Positions 1-8,077 of a DNA stretch of 37,742 nucleotides are shown in pieces. The stretch lies in contig NZ_JAMXFD010000004.1 in assembly GCF_025370875.1 (NCBI RefSeq), positions 158,935 to 196,676 on the forward strand, in the 5' to 3' direction. The first letter of the stretch is position 1. Every line of letters starts with the position of its first letter. Both the position numbers and the translations under genes were made by a program. Source of the DNA: Laspinema palackyanum D2c (GTDB lineage: Bacteria; Cyanobacteriota; Cyanobacteriia; Cyanobacteriales; Laspinemataceae). Below the pieces are notes generated by a model. The model was not told the origin of the DNA and did not search any database. It saw nothing but the letters and a program-made list of their open reading frames with translations.

Positions 1-2517
1 GGTGAGAGTGCGTTCCTCCTCTCCTGTAGCCAAATTCCACACTTTCAGGGTTTTATCATGAGAACCAGAAACCACCTGTTGCCCATCGGGACTGATGGCG
101 ACCGCTTGTACAAAGCTATCATGCCCTGTGAGAGTGCGGATTAAGGGACCGCCGGGGGGGGTGAGGTTAGGGAAGAGGGGACGAATCCAGGGTTTTCTTT
201 GACATTGTTGCGCTTGAGTCAGCAGTTCCGTGATGGCGGGAAACGTCTCCCTTTGAGGAGTTGCCGGATACTTGGGTAAATGCTGACCAATGCCCGGAAT
301 CCCCTCCCAGAAATAGCGATAGGGAGGTTTAGGGGGAGTCATCTCCGCAAAAGACAACAACCGCCCCCAGAGTTGCCCCACCAGTTGGCTGGTATCCTGC
401 TGCACCACATGGGCGGACAAGCGCACCGCCTCCCCCACCAGCCCCAGGGTCCGACTTGCCACCGCCTCTGGAACTGCCTCAAAATCCGCCAACACCGCCC
501 CCACCCCCAGGCGCTCTATCTTCCCCTGCAACCACCGAAAATCCAGTAACAGGGGTGGGATGTGGTGTGGGCAAACTTGGAGATGGTGACGAATGGCATA
601 GCGACCAAAATACTCATCCGCCGTCGCCTCGTGATAGCCTGCGGGATAGCGTTGACCATAAGCGGTGAAAAACTTCTTTTGACGCGCCGTCAAATCTCCC
701 GCCTGTTGGCGCACATAATCCACCTGCAAATCGTGCAGACTCAGCCGCCCCAACTCATCCCGCAACAGCAACGACTTCGCCACCAAACAATCCACCACAT
801 CCTGCACCGCCGAGGCATCCAGCCCGATCGCCCCCCAGAAAATTTCCAGCACCCCCTCGGGAATCGGCGTATCCTCCGGGAAAATCGCCAAATCCAGATA
901 CCGAGTCGCCATATCTGACGGCAACGCATCCACACTCACTTGCAGCACTTTCAGCAAATCGGGATGGGGATAATCCGGGAACTCGTAGGCAATCCGGGCT
1001 AAATCCGCCGATCGCAATTTTTCCAGCACATTCCGCCAACGGTTTGCCCCGTTCCCACAAACCATCGCCCCGGCGATCGCCACCGCCAAAGGCAAATAGC
1101 CACATTCCCGCACCACCTCCACCGCCTCCGGTGGCAATCCTTCCGGCTGTTCCCCCGCCCACTGCGCCACCAACCCTAACCCCTGCTCCTCCGACAACAG
1201 CCCCACCTCATGACCTTGGGCCGCCAACCCCCTCACTAACCTCCCATCACGGGTCGTCAACAACAATTGACACCGTGGCCCCAACCCGTAAAACGCCTCC
1301 GCGTGGGACATCTGCCAAACATCATCCAACACCAATAAACAAGCGCGCCCCTCCAACTGTTGCGCCAGTGCCGCTTTCCCCTGGGCCAAATCCTCAAAAT
1401 AGGGGGGCGTCCCGGTAAAATAGGCCACACAGTCCACCAATCGCGCCTTCAGGTTCGGTTCTTGTCCCAACGTCACCCACAGCACCCCATCGGGAAACCG
1501 TTCTCCCACCGCCTCATCCCGCGCCACCGCCGCCGCCAGCACCGACTTACCAATGCCGCCCATCCCCTGCACCCCCACCCGCTGCGCCACCCCCGTCATC
1601 ACCAAAGTTTGGGACTCGGTTCCCAGCAGCTTGGCTTTAATCGCCTCAACTTCTTCTGATCGCGGCAAAAACTTCAGAGGCAAGGACGGCACATTAAACA
1701 ACCGGGAACGGGGTGCAGCGGTTGCCCCTTCCCCCCCTGCCAGTCCGTCAATCTTGCCTTCCATGCGCTCTAACTGTCGCGTCTGGCGCAAGAAATTCTC
1801 CTCTAAGCGACTCAGCACCCGCTCCACATCTTCCCGGTGCGCCAACTTCGGCAAATACAGCTGAATTTCCTGAAGCTGCGCCAAAGTTGCCCCATGCAAA
1901 TCCAACACCATCCCGGCAAACGCTTTCGGGTCATCCTTCAACACCTGCCGCAAATACTTGCCAAAATTCGCCGCCAACTCCCCCGCCAACGCCGCCACCA
2001 CATCCCCATACTTCGCCCTTTCCCCAGGCAACATCCCCCGCCCATAGCCCCACGCCACCAAATCCTCACTCAACTCCTGCCACTCATCCGCCTTCAAAAC
2101 CGGGTAGTTGCTGAACCCTTCCGGAGCTTGGCTAAACAGGTGATAAAGCTGCTCCTCCTGCAAGGTTTCAAACACATTAATACCCTGCACCCGCTCCAAC
2201 CAATAGGCTTCCACCCCATCCGCCAACCCCTGCAATCCCTCGCGCAACTTCGGGAACTGGGGGATGATGCGCTCCTCTAAAGTTTTCCTCACCGTCCGTC
2301 CCGCCGCCTTCGCTAAATCCTCATTCCGCAACACCTTCCCATGCTTGCGAAACCGCTCCCTCAACGCCCCTAAATTATTCGCCTCCATCCCCGCCAAAAA
2401 ATTGCCCACCATTGCCCAATGCGGCGCAGCACCCACCGTCAGCATAGCCAGCACCCCCAACAGCGCCGTTTCCCCCAATAGGCTTCGATTCACCTTCAGC
2501 CACCGCTTCGCATCCAT
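1..2517 (-). CDS. STAND NTPase, NB-ARC plus WD40 (3' end outside window)
   Basis: This is the first 839 codons of an AP-ATPase-like signal-transduction NTPase; the frame is open to the window edge. Residues 1-290 are a mostly helical region of unknown family with a hydrophobic stretch near residues 13-45. The NB-ARC core follows: P-loop GMGGIGKS at 318-325 (Lys324), Walker B LLVLDDVW with the acidic pair at 398-399, and GYLPLA (GLPL motif) at about 473. A winged-helix/helical segment lies after about 530, and the first WD40 repeat starts near 790 (TGHDSFVQAVAISPDGQ, then KVWNLATGE). The start is the ATG preceded by GGAGGT seven bases upstream; an in-frame stop lies further 5'. Known for the family: WD40 repeats sense a ligand, ATP drives oligomerisation, and the N-terminal domain is the effector. 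A role in defence, cell death or regulation is inference. The missing 3' end should hold more WD40 repeats. Confidence 0.9.
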   Translation of the reverse strand, partial: MDAKRWLKVNRSLLGETALLGVLAMLTVGAAPHWAMVGNFLAGMEANNLGALRERFRKHGKVLRNEDLAKAAGRTVRKTLEERIIPQFPKLREGLQGLADGVEAYWLERVQGINVFETLQEEQLYHLFSQAPEGFSNYPVLKADEWQELSEDLVAWGYGRGMLPGERAKYGDVVAALAGELAANFGKYLRQVLKDDPKAFAGMVLDLHGATLAQLQEIQLYLPKLAHREDVERVLSRLEENFLRQTRQLERMEGKIDGLAGGEGATAAPRSRLFNVPSLPLKFLPRSEEVEAIKAKLLGTESQTLVMTGVAQRVGVQGMGGIGKSVLAAAVARDEAVGERFPDGVLWVTLGQEPNLKARLVDCVAYFTGTPPYFEDLAQGKAALAQQLEGRACLLVLDDVWQMSHAEAFYGLGPRCQLLLTTRDGRLVRGLAAQGHEVGLLSEEQGLGLVAQWAGEQPEGLPPEAVEVVRECGYLPLAVAIAGAMVCGNGANRWRNVLEKLRSADLARIAYEFPDYPHPDLLKVLQVSVDALPSDMATRYLDLAIFPEDTPIPEGVLEIFWGAIGLDASAVQDVVDCLVAKSLLLRDELGRLSLHDLQVDYVRQQAGDLTARQKKFFTAYGQRYPAGYHEATADEYFGRYAIRHHLQVCPHHIPPLLLDFRWLQGKIERLGVGAVLADFEAVPEAVASRTLGLVGEAVRLSAHVVQQDTSQLVGQLWGRLLSFAEMTPPKPPYRYFWEGIPGIGQHLPKYPATPQRETFPAITELLTQAQQCQRKPWIRPLFPNLTPPGGPLIRTLTGHDSFVQAVAISPDGQQVVSGSHDKTLKVWNLATGEEERTLT

Positions 2518-2611
2518 CCTCTGTACCTCCACCAATGCACCTATTTTAGTGAAGGTTGATCAACTTGGGCAAGATTTATCAACCGCCTATTGTGAAAATC
2601 CACCCTCAATA

Positions 2612-2688
2612 GACTTCTTGCAAAATTCTCTTAAGCCCCCCTTCTTAAGGGGGGTTGGGGGGATCTCTTCGTTATTTTGCAAGAGGTC
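2612..2688. repeat. long hairpin repeat with nested G/C-run hairpin
   Basis: Outer arms GACTTCTTGCAAAAT (2612-2626) and ATTTTGCAAGAGGTC (2674-2688) pair with one mismatch. They enclose an inner hairpin of CCCCCC and GGGGGG around TTCTTAA (2636-2654), then a second G run. It looks like a dispersed intergenic repeat or small MITE-like element rather than a gene. It lies in the divergent spacer between the STAND gene and the small antitoxin genes. Confidence 0.65.
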
Positions 2689-2689
2689 C

Positions 2690-2723
2690 AATGTAGAGGC
2701 AATTCGCGAATCGCCTCTACATT
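2690..2723. repeat. 34-bp near-perfect palindrome
   Basis: AATGTAGAGGC pairs with GCCTCTACATT across a central ATTCGCGAAT, giving a 34-base palindrome with a single off-symmetry base pair. It directly follows the preceding hairpin repeat, so the two may be one composite element. It could form a cruciform or RNA hairpin. No coding content is seen. Confidence 0.7.
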
Positions 2724-2805
2724 GAGGGGTAATCATGAATTTCACCGCAGCAAACTGGAGCAATTAGAATAGAAAGGTGAATCTGGCTTAACCGGAGTGT
2801 TTGAC

Positions 2806-3024
2806 ATGGTGTCATCGGAATTAATCTCGACCTTGAAAGCTTTGAGTCGTTCAGATCAGTTCTATATCATGCAGATTCTGCTCTCAGAATTAGCCCAGCA
2901 GGAAACCCATCTGATTAAATCGGAGCAATCTTATCCAGTTTGGTCGCCTTATGGTGCAGATGAGGCAGCAGATACGATGTTTAAAGTGCTACAGGCGTCT
3001 AAATCTCAAGCCGTATATCCTTAA
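2806..3024 (+). CDS. small protein, probable antitoxin-type partner
   Basis: A 72-residue protein beginning MVSSELISTLKALSRSDQ. The ATG is chosen because GGAG lies eight bases upstream; the in-frame GTG at 2797 overlaps that ribosome site and is unlikely. The N-terminal half is amphipathic helix (LSRSDQFYIMQILLSELAQQE) and the C-terminal half contains YPVWSPYGADEAADTMFKVL. From memory this resembles small cyanobacterial proteins found beside toxin-antitoxin genes, but no Pfam domain can be named with certainty. It ends 37 bases before a DUF1778 antitoxin gene on the same strand, suggesting a two-gene transcript. No toxin is visible beside it. Function is inference only. Confidence 0.65.
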   Translation: MVSSELISTLKALSRSDQFYIMQILLSELAQQETHLIKSEQSYPVWSPYGADEAADTMFKVLQASKSQAVYP

Positions 3025-3061
3025 ATGCATAGCTCTTATCTCATATTACGGAGCAAACCTC

Positions 3062-3349
3062 ATGACTACTCCAACTAATTCTAAATCCTCAGCAAGGCTG
3101 GAAGGTCGTCTCAGCCAGGAAACTAAGGCTCTTGTGCAGAAGGCGGCTGATTTACAAGGACTAACCCTGACAGATTTTGTGGTGGCAGCTATTCAAGCAG
3201 AAGCCTACAGAGTGATTGAGCATCACCAAATTTTCAAGCTGAGTCTGGAAGACAGCGAAGCGTTTGTGGATGCGATTCTCAATCCTCCGAAACCTAATGA
3301 TGCCTTAAAATCAGCAGCTTTACGGTACAAACAGATGATGTCGGTTTAA
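3062..3349 (+). CDS. DUF1778 (TacA-type) antitoxin, orphan
   Basis: A 95-residue protein matching the DUF1778/TacA antitoxin pattern. A basic N-terminus (SSARLEGRLSQETKALVQKAAD) forms a ribbon-helix-helix, followed by LQGLTLTDFVVAAIQAEA and a C-terminal tail with FKLSLEDSEAFVDAIL, the part that in the family binds and neutralises a GNAT acetyltransferase toxin (established for TacA/TacT). The start has GGAG eight bases upstream. The GNAT toxin normally follows directly. Here the next 136 bases hold no such gene, so this is an orphan antitoxin. It may repress other promoters or immunise against related toxins (inference). Confidence 0.85.
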   Translation: MTTPTNSKSSARLEGRLSQETKALVQKAADLQGLTLTDFVVAAIQAEAYRVIEHHQIFKLSLEDSEAFVDAILNPPKPNDALKSAALRYKQMMSV

Positions 3350-3485
3350 GGATTCTTAAAATCAACCTGCTTGATGGTCGAACCCATATCCCCTCAAATT
3401 TTTACGGTGGAGAAGAAAGTTGAGAGACCTAAATCCCTAATCTGCTACAATTTCGATTTTAAAGTTCCATGTTCTGGCAAAAATT

Positions 3486-3716
3486 ATGCGGTCAATTGAG
3501 CAACTGACTGAGGAAATATTATCCTTGCCTAGTGAGTTGAGAGCACTTCTCGCTGATAAATTAGTGGAAAGTTTGGAGTTCAGTGCTGACTCAGCCATTC
3601 AGGCAGCTTGGGTGACTGAAGCCCAGCGCCGGAGAGATGAGGTCCGAAATGGCTCGGTTCAGCCAATTTCAGGGGAAGAGGCTTTAGCGCAAGTCAGAAG
3701 GCTGATTGAGTCATGA
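3486..3716 (+). CDS. PF09720/TIGR02574-type addiction-module antitoxin
   Basis: A 76-residue acidic helical protein with the layout of the unstable-antitoxin family PF09720 (putative addiction module component). IEQLTEEILSLPSELRALLADKLVESL is the N-terminal helix pair, then IQAAWVTEAQRRRDEVRNG, then the typical ISGEEALAQVRR tail. Family partners are RelE/ParE-type ribonuclease or gyrase toxins encoded directly downstream, often with an ATGA overlap. That overlap exists here (TGA at 3714-3716 with ATG at 3713), but the downstream reading frame stops after nine codons. No strong ribosome site is seen upstream. The antitoxin itself appears intact. Confidence 0.85.
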   Translation: MRSIEQLTEEILSLPSELRALLADKLVESLEFSADSAIQAAWVTEAQRRRDEVRNGSVQPISGEEALAQVRRLIES

Positions 3717-3742
3717 AGTATGTCTTTCATCCTATTGCCTGA
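3713..3742 (+). pseudogene. ParE/RelE-type toxin remnant, nine codons
   Basis: Starting in the ATGA overlap with the antitoxin stop, the frame reads MKYVFHPIA and then TGA. This is the characteristic opening of RelE/ParE-superfamily toxins paired with PF09720 antitoxins (compare MKYxFHPEA). The next about 40 bases in all forward frames show no continuation of the expected helical region, and the next gene starts at 3785. It therefore looks like a deletion that removed the rest of the toxin, not a single frameshift. Confidence 0.65.
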
Positions 3743-3784
3743 TATCATGAACCAATCCTGTCCTAAATGTCTGATTAAGCAACC

Positions 3785-5365
3785 GTGACTCCTGTGTTTG
3801 AATCCTTTGAACCCACACCCTCCCCGGAAGAACTCACCGATATTGTGATCATCGGCAGTGGGATTGGTGGATTGTGCTGTGCTGCACTGTTGGCACAGTA
3901 TGGGTTTGCGGTCACTGTCTGTGAGAGTCACAGCATAGCTGGCGGTGCAGCTCATAGTTTTTCGAGAAATGGATATACCTTTGATTCCGGTCCATCGTTG
4001 CATTCGGGTTTGTCGGACTCTCCCTCTGCTCACCCGCTTAAACAGGTGTTGGATATTATTGGGGAGACGGTGCCTTGTCTGACTTATGATACTTGGGGTT
4101 GTTATCTTCCCGAAGGTGAGTTAAAAATTGCGGTGGGTGCGGACCCGTTTTGTGAAGTGCTGCAAGAGGTGCGAGGTAGCGGCGCGGTGCAGGAATGGCG
4201 GAAGTTGCAACAGGTGATGGAACCGTTGGCGGCAGCAGCGAAGGCGATTCCTCCGACTGCTTTGCGGTGGGATTGGGGGGCGGCGATCGCCTCGGCACGG
4301 TTTGCACCGGCTGCTGTCTCACATTTGGGGAAAATGCTCAAACTCACCGGCCCTTTTAGTCGCATCATGGATGAGGTGATTCAGGATCCGTTTATCCGCA
4401 ACTGGTTGGATTTGCTCTGTTTTCTGCTCTCTGGACTGCCTGCATCGGGGACTAGCGCCGCAGAAATGGCCTTTATGTTTGCGGAATGGTATCGACCCGG
4501 AGTGGTGCTAGAGTATCCGATAGGCGGCAGTGGGGCGATCGCAGAGGCTTTGGTCCGAGGACTGGAAAAACACGGGGGACAGTTGCGGCTGAATGCTCAT
4601 GTTGAACAAGTGCTGGTAAAAGGCGATCGCGCAGTAGGGGTGCGTCTGCGGGGAGGAACGGTGATTCACGCCCGTCAAGCTGTGGTATCCAATGCATCGG
4701 TGTGGGATACGTTGAAATTGTTACCCGAGGATGCGGTTCCGAAATCATTTCGCGATCGCCGTCAATCCACTCCCGCTTGTGAGAGTTTCATGCACCTGCA
4801 CTTGGGAATTGATGCCACCGGATTACCGGCAGATTTAGCCTGTCATTATATCATCGTTAACGACTGGAGTCAAGGGGTTACAGCCCCGCAAAATGTCGTT
4901 TTAGTCTCCATTCCCTCGGTGTTAGACCCGTCCCTCGCCCCCCCAGGAAAACACGCGATTCACGTTTATACTCCTGGGAATGAGCCATATCACTTATGGG
5001 CGGGACTTGAGCGCAATAGTGCCGCTTATCAAGGGTTGAAGCAAGAACGGGCGGAGGTGATGTGGCAAGGATTAGAACGGATTATTCCGGATATTCGGCA
5101 GCGATGTGAGGTAACCTTGGGGGGAACGCCTCTGACTCATGAGCGGTTTTTGCGTCGCGATCGCGGTTCTTATGGTCCTGCCATTGCTGCCGGAAGCGGC
5201 TTTTTTCCGGGTCCAACCACTGCGTTATCGGGGTTATTCTGCTGTGGGGATTCTACTTTTCCGGGAATCGGTTTACCTGCTGTTGCCGCCAGTGGGGCGA
5301 TCGCCGCTAATACGATCGCCCCTTTGAACAAGCATCTGGCAATGCTAGAGGCGATCGGGTTTTAA
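3785..5365 (+). CDS. CrtISO/CrtI-like FAD-dependent oxidoreductase
   Basis: A 526-residue flavoprotein of the carotenoid isomerase/phytoene desaturase superfamily. The Rossmann FAD site GSGIGGLCCAALLA begins at residue 24, followed by the FAD-pyrophosphate region ESHSIAGGAAHSF. A GGSGAIAEALVRGLEKHGG substrate-region motif and the C-terminal family signature LFCCGDSTFPGIGLPAVAAS, which closes the FAD site, are present. Length is close to cyanobacterial CrtH (about 500). The likely role is carotenoid or other isoprenoid double-bond isomerisation or oxidation at thylakoid or plasma membrane. The sequence looks more divergent than housekeeping CrtH, so no symbol is given. The start is GTG: an in-frame TAA lies two codons upstream and no ATG is near. 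A clear ribosome site is missing. It begins only 42 bases after the broken toxin gene. Confidence 0.85.
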   Translation: MTPVFESFEPTPSPEELTDIVIIGSGIGGLCCAALLAQYGFAVTVCESHSIAGGAAHSFSRNGYTFDSGPSLHSGLSDSPSAHPLKQVLDIIGETVPCLTYDTWGCYLPEGELKIAVGADPFCEVLQEVRGSGAVQEWRKLQQVMEPLAAAAKAIPPTALRWDWGAAIASARFAPAAVSHLGKMLKLTGPFSRIMDEVIQDPFIRNWLDLLCFLLSGLPASGTSAAEMAFMFAEWYRPGVVLEYPIGGSGAIAEALVRGLEKHGGQLRLNAHVEQVLVKGDRAVGVRLRGGTVIHARQAVVSNASVWDTLKLLPEDAVPKSFRDRRQSTPACESFMHLHLGIDATGLPADLACHYIIVNDWSQGVTAPQNVVLVSIPSVLDPSLAPPGKHAIHVYTPGNEPYHLWAGLERNSAAYQGLKQERAEVMWQGLERIIPDIRQRCEVTLGGTPLTHERFLRRDRGSYGPAIAAGSGFFPGPTTALSGLFCCGDSTFPGIGLPAVAASGAIAANTIAPLNKHLAMLEAIGF

Positions 5366-5389
5366 ACCCTAAAAAATCCCGGTTTGTCA

Positions 5390-5407
5390 TAACGCCTGAA
5401 GGCGTTA
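5390..5407. terminator. hairpin between convergent genes
   Basis: TAACGCC and GGCGTTA pair around a TGAA loop in the short gap between the convergent oxidoreductase and GST genes. It abuts the GST stop codon. There is no strong U-run, so it may serve as a bidirectional 3'-end or RNA-stabilising hairpin, or be a small dispersed repeat. Confidence 0.5.
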
Positions 5408-6460
5408 CTACGAACTTAGAGAATGAGTTAAAGCCTCGCGATGGTGGGGTTCCTGTAGGTTTGTGATAGTCGGTCCTAATGGAATAATTCCCCCGGGATT
5501 TAAGGGGAAGAGGTTGCCGTAATAGTCTCGTTTGATACTATCTAAATCGCAAGTATCGGCTACTCCGGGGAGTTGATAGATGTCCCGCAGATATGCACCG
5601 AGATTTTGATAGTCCTGGATGCGGCGTTTGTTGCATTTAAACAAGCCGTGATAGACGATATCAAAGCGAAATAAGGTGGTAAATAGCCGCACATCGGCTA
5701 GGGTTAATTGGTCGCCGCATAAGTATCGATTTGTTTCTAATACGGCATCTATTTCATCGAGGGTGGTAAAGAGTTCAGTGCAGGCAGTATCGTAAGCAGT
5801 TTGACTTTGGGCAAATCCGCATCGATAGACGCCGTTGTTAATTGCTGGATAAATTTTATCGTTCCAATATTCTATTTTATCTTGCAATTGTTCGGGATAT
5901 AAATTGAGGTCGGGATGGGTGCTAAATTCGTTGAATTCCGAGTTAAGCATGATGATGATTTCAGCACTTTCATTGTTGACAATGGTCTGGGTTTGCGTAT
6001 CAAACAGGACTGGAACGGTGCAGCGTCCTTGATATCCGGGACGGGCGATCGCATATAAGTCCGGGAGGGTTTGGCAGCCGTATTCTGGTTCATCCAGGAC
6101 CCAGATTCCGGCATCGGGAGAGGGGGAGACGATCGCCACGGAAATTGCCGATTCTAATCCTTGGAGCGATCGCACCACTAGGGTCCGATGCGCCCAAGGG
6201 CAGCCTAATCCCACATAGAGGCGATACCGTGCTGTTGCCGGGGGATAAGGGTTTTCCGGTTGGGTTCCCACGGAATTTCTAAACTCGCTCGTCGGACGAA
6301 TATATTCCCCAGTCTGATTGCGCGGGGCGAGTTTGGACATCATCAATTGCCAGAGGGTTGTCCAGACAAATTTGCCCAGTTTAATTATAAGTTTTGAGGG
6401 CAATTTTTTCCCCTTTTTCGGGGGAGTATCGGCTTTTACAGTTGGAGTTTCTAAAGACAT
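5408..6460 (-). CDS. glutathionyl-hydroquinone reductase-like GST (ECM4/YqjG family)
   Basis: A 350-residue omega/xi-type glutathione S-transferase. The N-terminal thioredoxin fold carries LYVGLGCPWAHRTLVVRSL, with the catalytic Cys of the CPWA motif typical of S-glutathionyl-(chloro)hydroquinone reductases. Next come the cis-Pro/GSH-binding TVPVLFD and NNESAEII. The C-terminal helical domain has YPAINNGVYRCGFAQSQ and LTLADVRLFTTLFRFDIVYH, hallmarks of the family. It reduces glutathionyl-quinols with GSH in the cytosol, protecting quinone pools. The ATG at 6460 is preferred because an A/G-rich AAAGGGGG lies just upstream; a GTG 24 codons earlier has no better site. It lies 89 bases after an unknown same-strand gene, possibly co-transcribed. 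Confidence 0.9.
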   Translation of the reverse strand: MSLETPTVKADTPPKKGKKLPSKLIIKLGKFVWTTLWQLMMSKLAPRNQTGEYIRPTSEFRNSVGTQPENPYPPATARYRLYVGLGCPWAHRTLVVRSLQGLESAISVAIVSPSPDAGIWVLDEPEYGCQTLPDLYAIARPGYQGRCTVPVLFDTQTQTIVNNESAEIIIMLNSEFNEFSTHPDLNLYPEQLQDKIEYWNDKIYPAINNGVYRCGFAQSQTAYDTACTELFTTLDEIDAVLETNRYLCGDQLTLADVRLFTTLFRFDIVYHGLFKCNKRRIQDYQNLGAYLRDIYQLPGVADTCDLDSIKRDYYGNLFPLNPGGIIPLGPTITNLQEPHHREALTHSLSS

Positions 6461-6549
6461 AATGCCCCCTTTGAATGGTGTAAATTTAGGAAAACCTTTT
6501 TCGGTGTTGCAAGAGTTGAATCCTACGCCCACCGAAATGCCTTGCTATT

Positions 6550-7056
6550 TTAATCGGGTAATTGTTCTTTCAGGGAAGAAATAAGGGCAGAATCAAGCTT
6601 GAGTTTTACCTCAATTAATCGGGTTGTATCTCGTAAAATTAACATTTGATTGTCTTCTACAAAAATTTCGGGTTCTTTCAAGGTCAAAGTTTGATATTTT
6701 AAGGCAGCGAGTTCCATCTGCATGACGAGGGTGGGTTGGGATTGGGGATAAATGTAGAGTTGCTGGCGTTTGGGGTCGAGTTGCAGTTGTCTGACGGTGG
6801 TATTGCGTTCGTCTGACATTCCGGGTTTTGACCAATAGAGGGTAATGCCGCGTATATCCGGGTTGGCGATCGCAAAGGTTTCGTCAAAGCGTTGGGGTTC
6901 CCAATCCAAGTCTCGAACATCGCCGGTTTCCGACAGGATGCGCTGGCGCAAGGTGATCTCTTTGCCATTGAGATTGCGCCACCATTGCCGGATTGTCTCG
7001 AAATTTTCACCCATCTCGGGATTGCTATTCCCAGACTGCCAAGTGATGAATTGCAC
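6550..7056 (-). CDS. conserved-looking hypothetical protein
   Basis: A 168-residue soluble protein of unrecognised family. A GTG start is chosen because AGGAGG sits six bases upstream; the in-frame TTG at 7080 lies upstream of that site. The N-terminus is QFITWQSGNSNPEMGENFET. The middle and C-terminus alternate short beta-type strands (ITLYWSKPG, QLYIYPQSQPTLVMQMEL, EIFVEDNQMLILRDTTRLIEVKLKL), suggesting a beta-barrel or sheet protein. No signal peptide, membrane segment or catalytic motif is obvious. It precedes the GST gene on the same strand by 89 bases and is divergent from the HDAC-like gene. Functions such as phycobilin lyase were considered but no supporting motif was found. Confidence 0.75.
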   Translation of the reverse strand: MQFITWQSGNSNPEMGENFETIRQWWRNLNGKEITLRQRILSETGDVRDLDWEPQRFDETFAIANPDIRGITLYWSKPGMSDERNTTVRQLQLDPKRQQLYIYPQSQPTLVMQMELAALKYQTLTLKEPEIFVEDNQMLILRDTTRLIEVKLKLDSALISSLKEQLPD

Positions 7057-7152
7057 GATCGCCCTCCTGATTCCTATCAATAATTCCCATTTTAGAGTTT
7101 AAATTAGATTTTAAAGTTGACTCGGTACCGGCAACGCTAACCCTTCCCTGAC

Positions 7153-8070
7153 ATGGACTTACCCATCGTTTATCATCCGGACTATGTGGCCCCTATGCCT
7201 CCCTCCCATCGGTTCCCGATGGAGAAATTTCGGTTACTCTATGAAATGCTTGTAGGCGATCGCGTTGTCACTCCCGAACAGTGTCACACCCCGGAATTGC
7301 CCCCCCAGGACTGGATTGAATCGGTCCATGTCCCCGCCTATGTCCAGGCATACTGCCAAGGCACTCTAGACCCCAAAGCACAGCGACGGATTGGATTACC
7401 CTGGACGGAGGCGATCGCCCATCGCACTTGTATCTCCATTGGTGGGGCAGTTTTGACGGCTAAATTGGCATTAGAGTTTGGATTAGCGTGCAATACTGCC
7501 GGAGGAACTCATCATGCCTTTCCAGATTTTGGGTCCGGATTTTGCATTTTTAATGATTTGGCGATCGCCTCGCGGATGATCCAACAATTAGCGGGAATTC
7601 GCAAAGTCTTAATTGTGGATTTAGATGTGCATCAAGGGGATGGGACAGCATTCATTTTTAAAAATGACCCGGATGTATTTACCTTTTCCATGCACTGTGA
7701 GGCTAATTTTCCCGGGCGAAAACAAATCAGTGATTTAGATATACCCTTGCCGGTGGGAATGGAGGATGATGAATACTTGCAAACCGTCGCCGGTTATTTA
7801 CCGGATTTACTCGACCAATTCCAGCCGGATTTAGTCTTGTATGACGCCGGAGTGGATGTTCATGCAGGCGATCGCCTGGGTAAATTAGCCCTGAGTGATA
7901 CCGGGATTTTTCGCCGGGATATGCAGGTGCTGAGTACCTGTCTGGCAGCTAGATATCCCGTTGCCTGTGTGATTGGGGGCGGATATTGCGAGGATATGCG
8001 AGGGTTGGTGTATCGTCATTCGCTCTTACATCGTGCTGCCGCGCAAGTGTATAGGCAGTATCGACTTTAG
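7153..8070 (+). CDS. histone deacetylase-family (class IV/AcuC-like) amidohydrolase
   Basis: A 305-residue protein of the arginase/deacetylase fold. The His-His pair of the charge relay is in NTAGGTHHAF (His120-His121). Predicted zinc ligands are Asp158 and His160 in DLDVHQGDGT and Asp235 in AGVDVHAGDRLG, with the transition-state Tyr in VIGGGYCED. All catalytic residues expected for the family are present, so it should be active. Bacterial members deacetylate proteins (AcuC), polyamines or small acyl-amines; the substrate cannot be deduced here. The short N-terminus (VYHPDYVAPMPPSHRFPMEK) is typical of the HDAC11-like bacterial branch. No clear ribosome site precedes the ATG. A palindromic repeat begins seven bases after the stop. 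Confidence 0.92.
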   Translation: MDLPIVYHPDYVAPMPPSHRFPMEKFRLLYEMLVGDRVVTPEQCHTPELPPQDWIESVHVPAYVQAYCQGTLDPKAQRRIGLPWTEAIAHRTCISIGGAVLTAKLALEFGLACNTAGGTHHAFPDFGSGFCIFNDLAIASRMIQQLAGIRKVLIVDLDVHQGDGTAFIFKNDPDVFTFSMHCEANFPGRKQISDLDIPLPVGMEDDEYLQTVAGYLPDLLDQFQPDLVLYDAGVDVHAGDRLGKLALSDTGIFRRDMQVLSTCLAARYPVACVIGGGYCEDMRGLVYRHSLLHRAAAQVYRQYRL

Positions 8071-8077
8071 GTCGGGA

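Noticed and set aside
280-2725. Several forward-strand Pro/His/Arg-rich open frames
   Set aside because: They are antisense to the 839-codon STAND gene, have codon use typical of shadow frames and no domains.
6461-6532. 24-codon N-terminal extension of the GST from a GTG
   Set aside because: The extension is not family-like and the internal ATG has a better purine-rich upstream site.
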